52,776 nt of DNA from a virus: positions 1 through 52,776 of the IMG/VR virus record IMGVR_UViG_3300042731_003369. One strand, written 5' to 3'. Every line of letters starts with the position of its first letter. Within the stretch, counting starts at the first letter, position 1. This document shows positions 1 to 8,701 of the stretch, in pieces. The translations under genes were made by a program, and so were the position numbers. The notes under the pieces were generated by a model. It searched no databases. It saw nothing but the letters and a program-made list of their open reading frames with translations, and had not been told where the DNA came from.

Positions 1-12
1 AAAATTACGCAA
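1..12. repeat. left copy of 12-bp terminal direct repeat (candidate cos end)
   Basis: The sequence AAAATTACGCAA opens the window and recurs exactly as its last 12 bases. The terminase genes begin 60 bases downstream, as cos does in lambda. A 12-nt 5' overhang filled in during library preparation would give this duplication. A chance or assembly origin cannot be excluded. Confidence 0.6.
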
Positions 13-51
13 CCTCGATTTCTGACAGCTCGCAGGGTATAACAAGGTAAA

Positions 52-71
52 TTGTTTACATATATAAACAA
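52..71. promoter_or_regulatory. 7-bp inverted repeat next to the terminase start
   Basis: TTGTTTA and TAAACAA flank a 6-base centre and end one base before the ATG of the small terminase gene. The site could be a terminase binding site (cosB-like), a protein operator or an RNA hairpin that limits initiation. No good Shine-Dalgarno lies at the usual distance from this ATG, which fits translational control. Confidence 0.4.
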
Positions 72-686
72 ATGAATTTAATAACACAGGCAAATTTAGC
101 GAAGATAATTGCAGATAAAACAGGGGAAAGTTTTACAAGGGCTGCTATCGCAAAGTCAATTCTTGAAGGAAGGCTTACCGCACATATCAAAGGCAAGAAA
201 CGTCTGATTGATCTTGATGACAAACAAACTAAACTTTATATTCGGGCAGTAAATCGCCAGCGAGAGCAGGCAAAGAAAACGAACGAATATATCAAGTATT
301 TGGACAAAGCGGCGGAGAAAGAAGACAAAAAAAGCAAGAAAAAGAAAGGTACGTCAGACTTAGAGAACCTTGATCCGATGGAAATGAGAAGGCGGGCGCA
401 GTTTGCGGATATGCGCAAGCGGGAATTGCAAGTTCTTATACTTGAAAAGAAATTTCTTCCTATTGAATTTGTTGACGGTGTTTATATCAAATACATTGAA
501 ACGCTTAATAGTACAATCGAAAGATTGGCTTCTACTTTTATAAATGACATTGGGAAAAAGATTTTAGAGTCCGGAGAAATCCTTCCCGAACATATTGAAA
601 AGTTTACATCTCTTATTTTGGAAGCGATACATAATAATAAAAAGACTTTAAAAAGAATAGTTAAAGATTATGAACCCGGTTTATGA
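72..686 (+). CDS. terminase small subunit-like DNA-packaging protein
   Basis: This 204-aa protein lies between the putative cos site and the large terminase gene, the position of lambda nu1. The N-terminal 50 residues look like a helix-turn-helix with a possible wing (AAIAKSILEGRLTA followed by GKKRLIDL). Residues 55-100 are highly charged and Lys-rich, and the C-terminal half is helical. Small terminases bind cos/pac DNA through the N-terminal domain and recruit the large subunit through the C-terminus. The gene overlaps terL by 17 bases. The call rests on position plus the HTH-like start. Confidence 0.75.
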   Translation: MNLITQANLAKIIADKTGESFTRAAIAKSILEGRLTAHIKGKKRLIDLDDKQTKLYIRAVNRQREQAKKTNEYIKYLDKAAEKEDKKSKKKKGTSDLENLDPMEMRRRAQFADMRKRELQVLILEKKFLPIEFVDGVYIKYIETLNSTIERLASTFINDIGKKILESGEILPEHIEKFTSLILEAIHNNKKTLKRIVKDYEPGL

Positions 687-2667
687 TTATGCAAGAGATT
701 ATTTTCTTGATCGTTTGGAAACTCGAATACCTACACGGACACATAATCCGGATATTGTGGAATATGCAGAGAAAACGATCATAGCTACCGGAGTTTACCG
801 GGGACTTAAATTTTCACATGATCGTGCGCCTTACCTTACGCGCCCAATGTGGTGTCTTTCGCCTGAATCACCTTTCCGTGAAGTTACAATGATGTTTCCT
901 GCGCAAAGCGGCAAGACATTTACCGCAAATACTACGGCTTTGTATTATATCGAGGCTGTACCCTCCGAAATTATTTATGCTACATCCGATGAGACAATGG
1001 CCATGAAGTGGCTTGAGAGAGAAATCGAGCCGAGAGCGGCACAAGCAGGGATTATTTTTAAATCCGAAGTAGAGAATAAAAAAAGTAGAAGAACTGGAAG
1101 CACGGCATACAGTAAATCTTTTCCGGGAGGGAATATTGATATTGCTTCCGCCAGGTCGCCTTCACAACTGGCAGCAGCAACAAAAAGAATTATATTCGGG
1201 GATGAGGTTGATCGATGGAAAATTAAACTTGGAGAACAGGGATCAACACTTAACCAGCTAAGAGCAAGAGGGCAGGCATGGGGAATGCAGCAGAAAGTTT
1301 TATGGTTTTCAACGCCGGCATCCGAACAGGAATCTTTGATATGGCCTCTTTATCTTCAGGGAACGCAGGAAGAATATTATGTGCCGTGTCCTTATTGCGG
1401 GACGTTGCAGCTTATGGATTTTGAGGAAGACCGGGGATATGGGATTGTCTACGAAATAAAAGATAATCGCTTGCTGAAAAAATCAATTGAATTGATCTGC
1501 GAGAATAAAACTTGCGGACGGGGGATAAAGGAAGCAAGCAAGCCGAGAATGTTAAAAGAGGGTGAATGGCAGGTGCAAGCGCAGGCAGAATATGATTACA
1601 TGGTTTCTTTTCATCTTAACGGATTATATAGCTTTCAATTGTCATGGTATGACATGGTCATTGCTTATATTGAATCAAAAGACGATTCTTTAAAGAAACA
1701 AGACTTTGATCAGCTTAAAATGGGACGACCGCACAGGGGAAGCGGGATAAGGCCGAAAGCGGAGAAACTTCTGGAACATCGGGGGAAATATAAATCTGGA
1801 GAGGTGCCGCCGGGAGTTTTATATACGGCGATAGGAATTGATGTTCAGAGAGGGAGCCAGAAAGACCCAGATAATCCGCCGCGTTTAGAAATGCAGGTTT
1901 TAGGAATAGGTGCAAAACATAGAACATGGAGTATTGATTATAAAGTATTTTACGGCGATACGTCAGTGCCTTTTGACGGGGCGTGGGCGGAATTAGATAA
2001 ATATGCAGTTGAAACTAAATTAACATATACCAGGTTAAATGATGGGGCAAAGTTTCCGGCAAGAATAGTGTTTGTCGATAGTTCAGATGGCGATAGAATG
2101 GACGCTGTTTATCAGTTTTGCCAGCAGTGGCAGAATACATTTCCGATAAAAGGGCAAAGATCAATTCAGAGGAGTAAAAAGGATGCGCCGGATGAGTTGT
2201 TTGAAGGAAGCGCGATACAATGGAGGAGATCAAGACAGGATGAACTTGATATATATATTATTTCTACAGTGTTATACAAGAATAGGATTTATAACAGTCT
2301 TAAAATAGACAGGCTTCCGAATGATCCACAGAATTATGGATTTGTCGATTTTCCCAGGGATTACGGGGAGAAATATTTTGATATGTTAACTGCTGAAGAA
2401 AAAATGGCTGATGGCAGCTATGAAAGTCACGGACGCAGAAACGAAGCATTGGATAATTTTGTTTATGCATTATGCGCGGGAGATGTTTATTTAGCAAGCG
2501 AAGTTGAAAGGCACAGGCTTAACGCTTTGAATAAAGGTTTTCCTTACCGGATAGGAAGCGTTAAAGTTAAGAACAAAAGCGAACTGGTTAAAATCGATAA
2601 AAGACTTGTGATTGATTTAATGATTGCCGGAACTGATCCGAAAGGGCTTTATAAACACTTTAATTAA
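670..2667 (+). CDS. terL: terminase large subunit (lambda GpA family)
   Basis: The 665-aa length is close to lambda gpA (641 aa). The ATPase domain shows Walker A at residues 77-83 (PAQSGKT) and Walker B at 174-181 (IIFGDEVD). A zinc-ribbon-like insert has CPYC at 240-243 and Cys at 277 and 282. The C-terminal nuclease domain has the acidic IGIDVQRG strand at 388-395 and a second acidic motif FVDSSDGD further on. The enzyme translocates DNA into the prohead and cuts concatemers. GpA-family terminases usually cut at cos and leave 5' overhangs, which agrees with the 12-base terminal repeat. It is the start of the head operon. Confidence 0.95.
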   Translation: MNPVYDYARDYFLDRLETRIPTRTHNPDIVEYAEKTIIATGVYRGLKFSHDRAPYLTRPMWCLSPESPFREVTMMFPAQSGKTFTANTTALYYIEAVPSEIIYATSDETMAMKWLEREIEPRAAQAGIIFKSEVENKKSRRTGSTAYSKSFPGGNIDIASARSPSQLAAATKRIIFGDEVDRWKIKLGEQGSTLNQLRARGQAWGMQQKVLWFSTPASEQESLIWPLYLQGTQEEYYVPCPYCGTLQLMDFEEDRGYGIVYEIKDNRLLKKSIELICENKTCGRGIKEASKPRMLKEGEWQVQAQAEYDYMVSFHLNGLYSFQLSWYDMVIAYIESKDDSLKKQDFDQLKMGRPHRGSGIRPKAEKLLEHRGKYKSGEVPPGVLYTAIGIDVQRGSQKDPDNPPRLEMQVLGIGAKHRTWSIDYKVFYGDTSVPFDGAWAELDKYAVETKLTYTRLNDGAKFPARIVFVDSSDGDRMDAVYQFCQQWQNTFPIKGQRSIQRSKKDAPDELFEGSAIQWRRSRQDELDIYIISTVLYKNRIYNSLKIDRLPNDPQNYGFVDFPRDYGEKYFDMLTAEEKMADGSYESHGRRNEALDNFVYALCAGDVYLASEVERHRLNALNKGFPYRIGSVKVKNKSELVKIDKRLVIDLMIAGTDPKGLYKHFN

Positions 2668-2702
2668 AAAATAATTGACAATTTAATTTAATTATGTCTC
2701 AT
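2667..2702. repeat. copy A of a repeated intergenic element
   Basis: Two blocks, AAAAATAATTGACAA and TAATTATGTCTCAT, are separated by 7 bases here and by one base in copy B at 7102-7131. Both copies begin at or right after the stop codon of the gene before. The TTGACA inside resembles a -35 box, but no -10 at consistent spacing is seen in this copy. In this copy the ATG-TCT-CAT is followed at once by TGA, whereas in copy B it starts a 47-aa gene. Confidence 0.5.
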
Positions 2703-2708
2703 TGAATT

Positions 2709-2984
2709 ATGGGATATATATCTGCTAGAAAAACACGTTTACAAACTCAATTAACAACAATACAAACACAGATTGAAAATCTTAATACTGTATTGTCAGA
2801 AATGTCCGCCACAGGTGCGCAATCTTATGCTTTTGATAGCGGAGAAGGAAGTCAGAGAACAACCCGCAGAACTCTTAAAGAAATAATGGATATGCTTGAT
2901 AGACTTCAGGCCACTGAATCACATCTTATCAACGAACTTTATAATATGGGTATTGTTTCCGTTAAACTTCGGAGAAAAAATTGA
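2709..2984 (+). CDS. gpW-like head-tail connector protein
   Basis: This 91-aa protein sits between the large terminase and portal genes, as gpW does in lambda-like heads. Its N-terminal half is a predicted helix rich in Gln/Thr, the middle carries a YAFDSGEGSQRTTRRT stretch seen in small connector proteins of this type, and the C-terminal half is another helix (LKEIMDMLDRL). It would bind inside the portal to stabilise packaged DNA and form the tail attachment site. It overlaps the portal start by four bases. Function is assigned from position and size. Confidence 0.65.
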   Translation: MGYISARKTRLQTQLTTIQTQIENLNTVLSEMSATGAQSYAFDSGEGSQRTTRRTLKEIMDMLDRLQATESHLINELYNMGIVSVKLRRKN

Positions 2985-4558
2985 ATATATTCACAAAAAT
3001 AAAATCAATTTTTAGACCTGTAATTAAAAATATCAGCAATATAATTCCAGGACGAGGAACTAATAGATATGGTTCCGGTTCCAAATGGCCTGCCGGGAAT
3101 AGTCGCGGTGCATCCATAGATTATCACGATCACTTTGCAATACGTCAAAAAGTCCGCAATCAGATGTATGACAGTATAGAAGGCCGGGCTTTAATGACAT
3201 CGATAACAGATACCGTTGTTGATGTAGGGCTTAAACTTAAACCAACACCTATACCTGAAATAATAGGACTGTCACCTGAAGAACTGGAGATATGGTCGGA
3301 AAAAACATCAATGATGTATCACCTCTGGTCACAATCTAAAAAAAGTCACAGATCGAGAATTAATAACGGATACCAGAATCAAAGATTTTATCAATGGAGC
3401 CAGCAGCGCGATAACGATATATTTGTCAAATTCTATTATGGCCGCGATAAAGATTTGATTAATCCTTTGCAAATAGAATTTATTGATCCTAACCAGATAA
3501 GAGGATATGGATATACTACCACATATGTTCAATATCCTGCGAAAACAGACGGGATAGTCAGGGATGCTTCAGGACGTGAAATAGGATATAAGTTATGGAA
3601 TATTGATAAAGACGGGAAATATTCGGAAACAATAATACCGGCAATTGGTGAGAAATCGGGACGGAGATTTATGATACATGGATATAATCCTGAATACGCT
3701 GGACAGGGGCGTGGTTATTCCAAAATGGCTCATCTTATACAAGAGCTTGAAAATTTGACTGATTTCAAGGCGTCAGTGATCCAAAAGGCAATCAATCAGG
3801 CCAGTTTTATGGCTGCGGTCGAGAATGAAGAACAGGACGCATCTAATTTTATGGAAGGAAGAACAGCCGGTCCAATACAAGAATACGGAGTATCTCCTGA
3901 TCCGGCTACAAATGTTAATCCTTCTGAAACACCCATAATAAATTGGGATACAATGAACGAAGCAACAATACGGCAGCCAGGATCAGTTTTAATTGGTAAT
4001 TTAAGGAGAGGTGACAAACTTAAGTTTCTTCAGGATACGAGTCCTTCGGAGCAATATAATACTTTTGTTGATTCGTTTTTTTCCTCTATTTGTGCTAGTA
4101 CGGGATGGGCTATAGAGCTTGTGCTTAAAAAATTCAATCAGAATTATTCGGCTTCCCGCGCTACTTTAATTCTCTGCTGGAGGACTGCGCAGATTGAAAG
4201 GGATGAAATGATCGCCGATTTTCTTGATCCTGTTTATGAAATGTGGCTGTCTGAAGAAATCGCGGCAGGAAGGATACAATGTCCGGGATGGTCGGATAAG
4301 TATATTAAAACTGCTTGGTTGAATTGCGAATGGGCAGGCGCACCGATGCCAAATATCGATCCGCTTAAAACAGCAGAAGCAGATCAGAAATATACGGAAC
4401 TTGGCGCACAAACACTTGATGATGTGGCAAGAAATCTAAACGGTAGTTCGGGAAAAGCAAACAGAATTAAACTTGCGAGACAATATGAAGAATTGCCGAC
4501 ACCTCCCTGGCCGCGCGCGCCGATAACAAAAGTACCGGAGGAAGAAAATGATATGTAA
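2981..4558 (+). CDS. portal protein (lambda GpB family)
   Basis: The 525-aa length matches lambda gpB (533 aa). Family-like features include the N-terminal DHFAIRQKVRNQMYD region, QQRDNDIFVKFYYG, LQIEFIDPNQI and the conserved late segment SSICASTGWAIELVLKKF with the NYSASRA motif. The dodecameric portal is the DNA entry channel and packaging motor platform. The start is TTG at 2981, inside the stop of the gene before, with a GGAGA site just upstream. Its end overlaps the next gene by 11 bases. Confidence 0.93.
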   Translation: MNIFTKIKSIFRPVIKNISNIIPGRGTNRYGSGSKWPAGNSRGASIDYHDHFAIRQKVRNQMYDSIEGRALMTSITDTVVDVGLKLKPTPIPEIIGLSPEELEIWSEKTSMMYHLWSQSKKSHRSRINNGYQNQRFYQWSQQRDNDIFVKFYYGRDKDLINPLQIEFIDPNQIRGYGYTTTYVQYPAKTDGIVRDASGREIGYKLWNIDKDGKYSETIIPAIGEKSGRRFMIHGYNPEYAGQGRGYSKMAHLIQELENLTDFKASVIQKAINQASFMAAVENEEQDASNFMEGRTAGPIQEYGVSPDPATNVNPSETPIINWDTMNEATIRQPGSVLIGNLRRGDKLKFLQDTSPSEQYNTFVDSFFSSICASTGWAIELVLKKFNQNYSASRATLILCWRTAQIERDEMIADFLDPVYEMWLSEEIAAGRIQCPGWSDKYIKTAWLNCEWAGAPMPNIDPLKTAEADQKYTELGAQTLDDVARNLNGSSGKANRIKLARQYEELPTPPWPRAPITKVPEEENDM

Positions 4559-4850
4559 TACTACAGTAGAGACAATATGTCAAACTCCGGCATATTTAGA
4601 TTTATGTTTTGTGGCTGGCGATGATTTTTCTTTAACAATAACTTTTCCTTTTGTTATTACGGATTATAGTATTGTTGCTAGAATTGGAAGTATTGATTTC
4701 ACCGTTAATAAATCAACCGATAAAATATTAATTATAACATTAACTGATACACAAACAGCAGGTTTATCAAATCATGCTCAATGGTCATTAAAGTTGACGA
4801 AAAATAATATTACCAGAACATACATATCCGGTAAATATATACAATCATGA
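4548..4850 (+). CDS. small beta-rich protein preceding a fibre gene
   Basis: A 100-aa protein with alternating hydrophobic strands (AGDDFSLTITFPF, SIVARIGSIDFTV, KILIITLTD, AQWSLKLTKN). It resembles the small beta-sandwich modules at the start of baseplate/fibre proteins such as BppU N-domains, but this is only a pattern resemblance. It overlaps both the portal gene and the fibre gene, so it probably assembles with the fibre or anchors it to the head. Confidence 0.55.
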   Translation: MICNTTVETICQTPAYLDLCFVAGDDFSLTITFPFVITDYSIVARIGSIDFTVNKSTDKILIITLTDTQTAGLSNHAQWSLKLTKNNITRTYISGKYIQS

Positions 4851-6811
4851 ATGTAGCCTCTCCTAAAAAAATAACTCTTTCTGTTTCAGAATTAACTACT
4901 AATTTATCTGTTAAAGAGTCAATAACTCAGCAATTGATAATTAGGGATGAAGAAGTTAATCTATCTATACAGGGGATTAGTTCCCCGGCAATAGGTTTAA
5001 ATCAGACAAATATAAGTTTATCATTAGAAGATGTTCAAGATATTCAATTATCGGCATCGAATAGTCAGGGCGCAAAAGGTGATCCCGGAGAGCCAGGGCC
5101 GAATAATATTACAATTTTAACAGAAACTGATTTAAATGGAATTTTGAAAGGGGATGGATTTAATGTTGGTGTAGCAATTCCGGGGATAGATTATTTATTA
5201 TCATCAAGTATAATAAACCATAATGCTTTAAACAATCTTGACTATGCTTCTGCAGGACATACGGGCTTTCAACCGGCTTTAGGATTTACTCCTGCCGATA
5301 GTTTGATTACTATAACTGGCACAGGATTGCTCGCTGGTCAGGGCGGGGATTTAACCGTGAATAGAATTTTCACATTGAACAATGCCGACATTGATCATGA
5401 TTCTATAACAAATACACATAATTTGACTACAGATATAGATCATGGATTAATAAATGGACTGGGTGATGATGATCACCTTCAGTATATGCCCGTAAATGCA
5501 TCAAGAGATTTCACAGGATCGCCTAACCTAAATTCATACAATCTGGAATATAGAATAAATGGCAATAAAGCATTGGGTATGCCTGTTGATAATACAAATC
5601 TTGCTCTTGGATATCAATCATTAAATTCTGTAACGAGTGGTCAATATAATTTTAGTGCAGGTTATCAGTCTTCATACTCGCTTCTAGACGGAATAAGGAA
5701 TATGAGTTTTGGCTATCAATCTCTGTACTCAAATATTAGCGGGAATGATAATATTGCTATAGGTGCTAATTCCTTAGAGAAATTTACATCAAATTTTAAT
5801 TTAGCAATTGGTACCCGTGCATTAAGGTATTTTACCGGTGAATACAATGTTGGTATTGGATATCAATCATTGCTCGGAGTAGATGGATCATCTACGGGTT
5901 GGGGCAATATCGGTATTGGTTATTTAACATTGCAGAATCTAGAGAGTGGAAATACGAATATAGTTATTGGATCAAACGCTGGAAAGGCATTAGTTGACGG
6001 TGTTTCAAATATAGCAATTGGATATCAAGCGTTACTCAATACCACAAGTAATGGCAATATTGCTATCGGAACTGCCGCTCTGGCGCTTAATAATATAACC
6101 GGGTCAGGCAATATTGGTATTGGTCCTAGTGTGTTGTACAGTCTTTCATCCGGGAGTTTTAATGTAGCGTTTGGAGTAAACTCAGGTAGAAATGTTTCGA
6201 CCGGGTGGGGAAATTCATTTTTTGGATATGCTTCTGGCTATAACAATACAGTTGGATTTACTAATTTAGCAAGTGGATATCAAGCTCTTTATTTTAATCA
6301 AAGTGGGGATCGTAATGTTGCTATTGGATATCAGGCTATGTACGGCGCTAACGGGAATAGTCCAAATTATGACATTGCAGTTGGATACCGAGCATTAAGG
6401 GTTATTACTACTGCGACATATGATATAGCTATTGGATATGAAGCTGGAAGTTTGATAACAACAGGCGGTAATAATATTTGTATAGGTTATCGGGCTGGGG
6501 ATGTTTTAACGACTGGAGCTAATAATATTATTATAGGTCATGATGTAGACCCTAGCGGGGCAATAGTTAGCAATGAACTGAATATAGGTAATACAATATA
6601 TGGCGATCTTGCAAATAATAAAATTGCAATCGGAGCAATGCCTTTAACAAATGAATGTGATGTTGGCTGTTTAAACGATGGCATTTTAGCACTTAAAGAG
6701 ACAACGACACCGACAGCAGATAATGATTATGGTAAAATTTATACCAAAAATGATAATAAATTATATTTTCAGGATGGCGCAGGTGTTGAGCATGAAGTTG
6801 CACTTGTATAA
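4847..6811 (+). CDS. YadA-like beta-roll fibre protein inside the head cluster
   Basis: This 654-aa protein has a short collagen-like piece (GAKGDPGEPGP, residues about 75-85) and then about 19 imperfect 20-27-residue repeats around N-[IV]-[AG]-[IF]-G-Y-x-[AS]-L from about residue 245 to 565. The repeats resemble the left-handed beta-roll of trimeric YadA adhesin heads. The C-terminus (LALKETTTPTADNDYGKIYT, then LYFQDGAGVEH) is of a type common in phage tail fibres. It is probably a trimeric adhesin on the virion. Its position between portal and protease, away from the tail genes, is odd. Confidence 0.75.
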   Translation: MNVASPKKITLSVSELTTNLSVKESITQQLIIRDEEVNLSIQGISSPAIGLNQTNISLSLEDVQDIQLSASNSQGAKGDPGEPGPNNITILTETDLNGILKGDGFNVGVAIPGIDYLLSSSIINHNALNNLDYASAGHTGFQPALGFTPADSLITITGTGLLAGQGGDLTVNRIFTLNNADIDHDSITNTHNLTTDIDHGLINGLGDDDHLQYMPVNASRDFTGSPNLNSYNLEYRINGNKALGMPVDNTNLALGYQSLNSVTSGQYNFSAGYQSSYSLLDGIRNMSFGYQSLYSNISGNDNIAIGANSLEKFTSNFNLAIGTRALRYFTGEYNVGIGYQSLLGVDGSSTGWGNIGIGYLTLQNLESGNTNIVIGSNAGKALVDGVSNIAIGYQALLNTTSNGNIAIGTAALALNNITGSGNIGIGPSVLYSLSSGSFNVAFGVNSGRNVSTGWGNSFFGYASGYNNTVGFTNLASGYQALYFNQSGDRNVAIGYQAMYGANGNSPNYDIAVGYRALRVITTATYDIAIGYEAGSLITTGGNNICIGYRAGDVLTTGANNIIIGHDVDPSGAIVSNELNIGNTIYGDLANNKIAIGAMPLTNECDVGCLNDGILALKETTTPTADNDYGKIYTKNDNKLYFQDGAGVEHEVALV

Positions 6812-6822
6812 GGAGATTTAAA

Positions 6823-7101
6823 ATGGCATGGGATGATTTTATACTTAGTCCGACAACAGAAATTGAAATTAGTACGACAGTACCGGCATGGTTGAGACCT
6901 TATTTGCAAAGTTGGTATTTAGCAACAAGAGATGGCGGTGAAACCATGAACGAATTTACATTGAGAATGATGGGCAAAATGGCGTTAGATTATCGAAAGT
7001 CAACTCTGCATACAATAGCTATTAATGAGCAAAATGATGAAATCGAACCATATCAAGAAGATTTAGAAACTGATTATAATACGGAAGTAAATAAATTATA
7101 G
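6823..7101 (+). CDS. hypothetical protein following the fibre gene
   Basis: A 92-aa acidic protein beginning MAWDDFILSPTTEIE with a clear AAGGAGATT site upstream. It contains PAWLRPYLQSWYLA and a helical LRMMGKMALDYRK stretch. No family is recognised. It follows the fibre gene by 11 bases, so it may be a small fibre-associated or virion protein. Confidence 0.6.
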   Translation: MAWDDFILSPTTEIEISTTVPAWLRPYLQSWYLATRDGGETMNEFTLRMMGKMALDYRKSTLHTIAINEQNDEIEPYQEDLETDYNTEVNKL

Positions 7102-7131
7102 AAAAATAATTGACAAATAATTATGTCTCAT
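7102..7131. repeat. copy B of a repeated intergenic element
   Basis: The blocks AAAAATAATTGACAA and TAATTATGTCTCAT recur here one base apart (copy A is at 2667-2702). Here TTGACA is followed 18 bases later by TATTAT at 7134-7139, a passable promoter. It would start transcription inside the 47-aa gene, about 180 bases before the terminator at 7300-7331. Confidence 0.5.
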
Positions 7132-7266
7132 AGTATTATAGATAAAATAGTGAATTTTTTTTTAAAATTGAAAGATGAAAAATTTACAGGCGATATAGAG
7201 ATACATTTTAATCAAGGCGGCATACAAGGAATAAAGAAAACGAGGAAAGAACCGATTAAATTATAA
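7123..7266 (+). CDS. 47-aa DUF2292-like protein (moron-like)
   Basis: The short protein starts MSHSIIDKIVNFFLKLKDEK and continues with a FTGDIEIHFNQGGIQGIKKT stretch. That is the pattern of DUF2292 proteins: a helix, then two strands with a basic end. Their function is unknown. The gene stands alone between a repeated element and a Rho-independent terminator, as morons do. There is no clear Shine-Dalgarno, so expression is uncertain. Confidence 0.5.
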   Translation: MSHSIIDKIVNFFLKLKDEKFTGDIEIHFNQGGIQGIKKTRKEPIKL

Positions 7267-7299
7267 CCGGATTCTTTTAGTCCTGGAAAGATTACTAAA

Positions 7300-7331
7300 A
7301 GCCCGTGTACAAGAGTACATGGGCTTTTTTT
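7300..7331 (+). terminator. Rho-independent terminator
   Basis: AGCCCGTGTAC at 7300-7310 and GTACATGGGCT at 7315-7325 form an 11-bp stem with one G-U pair and an AAGA loop, followed by seven T. An upstream 8-bp pair (7274-7281 with 7294-7301) overlaps the base of this stem by two bases and could compete with it. It separates the fibre/moron segment from the protease gene. Confidence 0.85.
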
Positions 7332-7342
7332 ATGGGGTAAAA

Positions 7343-8701
7343 ATGAAAAGAATAGTAATAGAGGGTGAATTTGGATGGGAAATTTCATCATCTGGAATTC
7401 GCGATTTACTTGATGAAGCAGGAGGAGAAGACCTTGATGTTCATTTGGCTAGTCCTGGTGGAAGTGTGTTTGAAGGGATTAAAGTATATAATGATTTCAG
7501 AGATTATAAACGTAAATATCCAAAATCACAGAATATACTTACGGTAAAAGGTCTTGCGGCATCGATGGCAAGTTATTTTGCAATGAATCCGGCTTTTGAA
7601 ATAATTGCAGTTGAAGATAATGCTGTTTTAATGATTCATAATCCCTGGGGTGGGGTTATAGGCGATTACAGGGAGACGGAAAAATTTACTGAAATGTTGA
7701 AAGGTCTTACTGATCTTTTGGCTTTAGCTTATGTTCAAAAAACAGGACGTGAAAAAAGAGAAATACGACAATTAATGGATAATGAAACCTGGTTTTTTGG
7801 TACTGAAATTAAAAATGCTGGATTCGCAGATGAAGTAATAGAAACAAAAGAGGATAAAGAAAAAAATTCAGCAATTGCAAATGCAAAAATACAGTTTAAA
7901 GAAACAGAAAAGAAAATACGCGGGATGGAAATAGATGATAATGAAATATTAGAAATTGCGGCATTTATAGATATTGAAAATTCAGAACCATACATGCCTT
8001 ATCCGAATGAACATGCCGCTAGGGTACGAGAACCGGGAGATTTTGAAGAAAAAAGTTTTCGCAGGAAAAATATTGAAACAGGAATTGATATAATAATAGG
8101 TCGTTTAAAAGGGAAAACTACTACTACAACACAGGCTTATCGATTTAAGAAAGATAAATTTACGACAGATGAAGCAAAAAAATGGCTTAAAGATCATGAT
8201 ATTAAGTATATAAAATTTGAAGCCGCTTCAGGAGAGCTTAACCCCGCATTATCGCGGGATAATATAAACCAGGAGGTTATTATGACTCTAAAAGAGTTTT
8301 TGGAACAAAACCCCGCCGCGAGAAAAGAATATGAGGATGAATTAAAATCAAAATTCGATGCCGGGGTTAAATCGGTTCAGGACAGAATCGCAGGAGCCAT
8401 GGTATACATAAAGCCGGATAGCGAATATCCAGCCCCTATACGCGGTCTTGCAATTCAGGTCGTGGAAGGTAAAGTCACTAATGATTCATTAAGCGCAGCA
8501 GTAGCTACTTATGATTCTTTAGTCGAGAAGGGTAAAAGCGATGATGCAAAAGATGAATCGGAAAAGACGAAAAATGCTACAGGTCAGCAGATAAAAGAAT
8601 TATCTGACGAATTTCAGAAGGACGGAATTATTAAATCTGAAACTGATCTAATGGCAGTAGTAAATCAGCATAAAACTGAAAATGGTATGGAGGTAACATA
8701 A
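7343..8701 (+). CDS. ClpP-like prohead protease with C-terminal scaffold domain
   Basis: Numbered from the ATG at 7343, this 452-aa protein has an S14/S49-type protease domain: SPGGSVFEG, the nucleophile Ser74 in GLAASMAS, His99 in MIHNPW and a candidate Asp146 in MDNETW. A middle segment (AYRFKKDKFTTDEAKKWL) resembles a motif shared by phage protease fusions. The last 139 residues form a helical scaffold with its own start. An upstream ATG at 7319 lies in the terminator stem and is rejected; the ATG at 7343 follows a GGGG purine run. The arrangement copies lambda C/Nu3. Confidence 0.88.
   Translation: MKRIVIEGEFGWEISSSGIRDLLDEAGGEDLDVHLASPGGSVFEGIKVYNDFRDYKRKYPKSQNILTVKGLAASMASYFAMNPAFEIIAVEDNAVLMIHNPWGGVIGDYRETEKFTEMLKGLTDLLALAYVQKTGREKREIRQLMDNETWFFGTEIKNAGFADEVIETKEDKEKNSAIANAKIQFKETEKKIRGMEIDDNEILEIAAFIDIENSEPYMPYPNEHAARVREPGDFEEKSFRRKNIETGIDIIIGRLKGKTTTTTQAYRFKKDKFTTDEAKKWLKDHDIKYIKFEAASGELNPALSRDNINQEVIMTLKEFLEQNPAARKEYEDELKSKFDAGVKSVQDRIAGAMVYIKPDSEYPAPIRGLAIQVVEGKVTNDSLSAAVATYDSLVEKGKSDDAKDESEKTKNATGQQIKELSDEFQKDGIIKSETDLMAVVNQHKTENGMEVT
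8282..8701 (+). CDS. nested capsid scaffold protein (Nu3-like, in frame)
   Basis: An in-frame ATG at 8282 follows AGGAGG with 6-7 bases spacing, inside the protease gene. The product is 139 aa, starts MTLKEFLEQNPAARKEYEDE, and is mostly helical with an Asp/Lys/Glu-rich middle. Lambda Nu3 is made the same way from the 3' end of C. It would guide capsid assembly and then be degraded by the protease. The site is stronger than most Shine-Dalgarno sites in the window, so internal initiation is likely. Confidence 0.75.
   Translation: MTLKEFLEQNPAARKEYEDELKSKFDAGVKSVQDRIAGAMVYIKPDSEYPAPIRGLAIQVVEGKVTNDSLSAAVATYDSLVEKGKSDDAKDESEKTKNATGQQIKELSDEFQKDGIIKSETDLMAVVNQHKTENGMEVT

Noticed and set aside
2676-2705. 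Standard promoter at the TTGACA of repeat copy A
   Set aside because: No -10-like box lies 16-18 bases downstream; the nearest AATTAT is 23 bases away.
7274-7301. Attenuator made from the 8-bp stem upstream of the terminator
   Set aside because: The stem overlaps the terminator by only two bases, and no leader peptide or ligand site is visible, so regulation is not supported.
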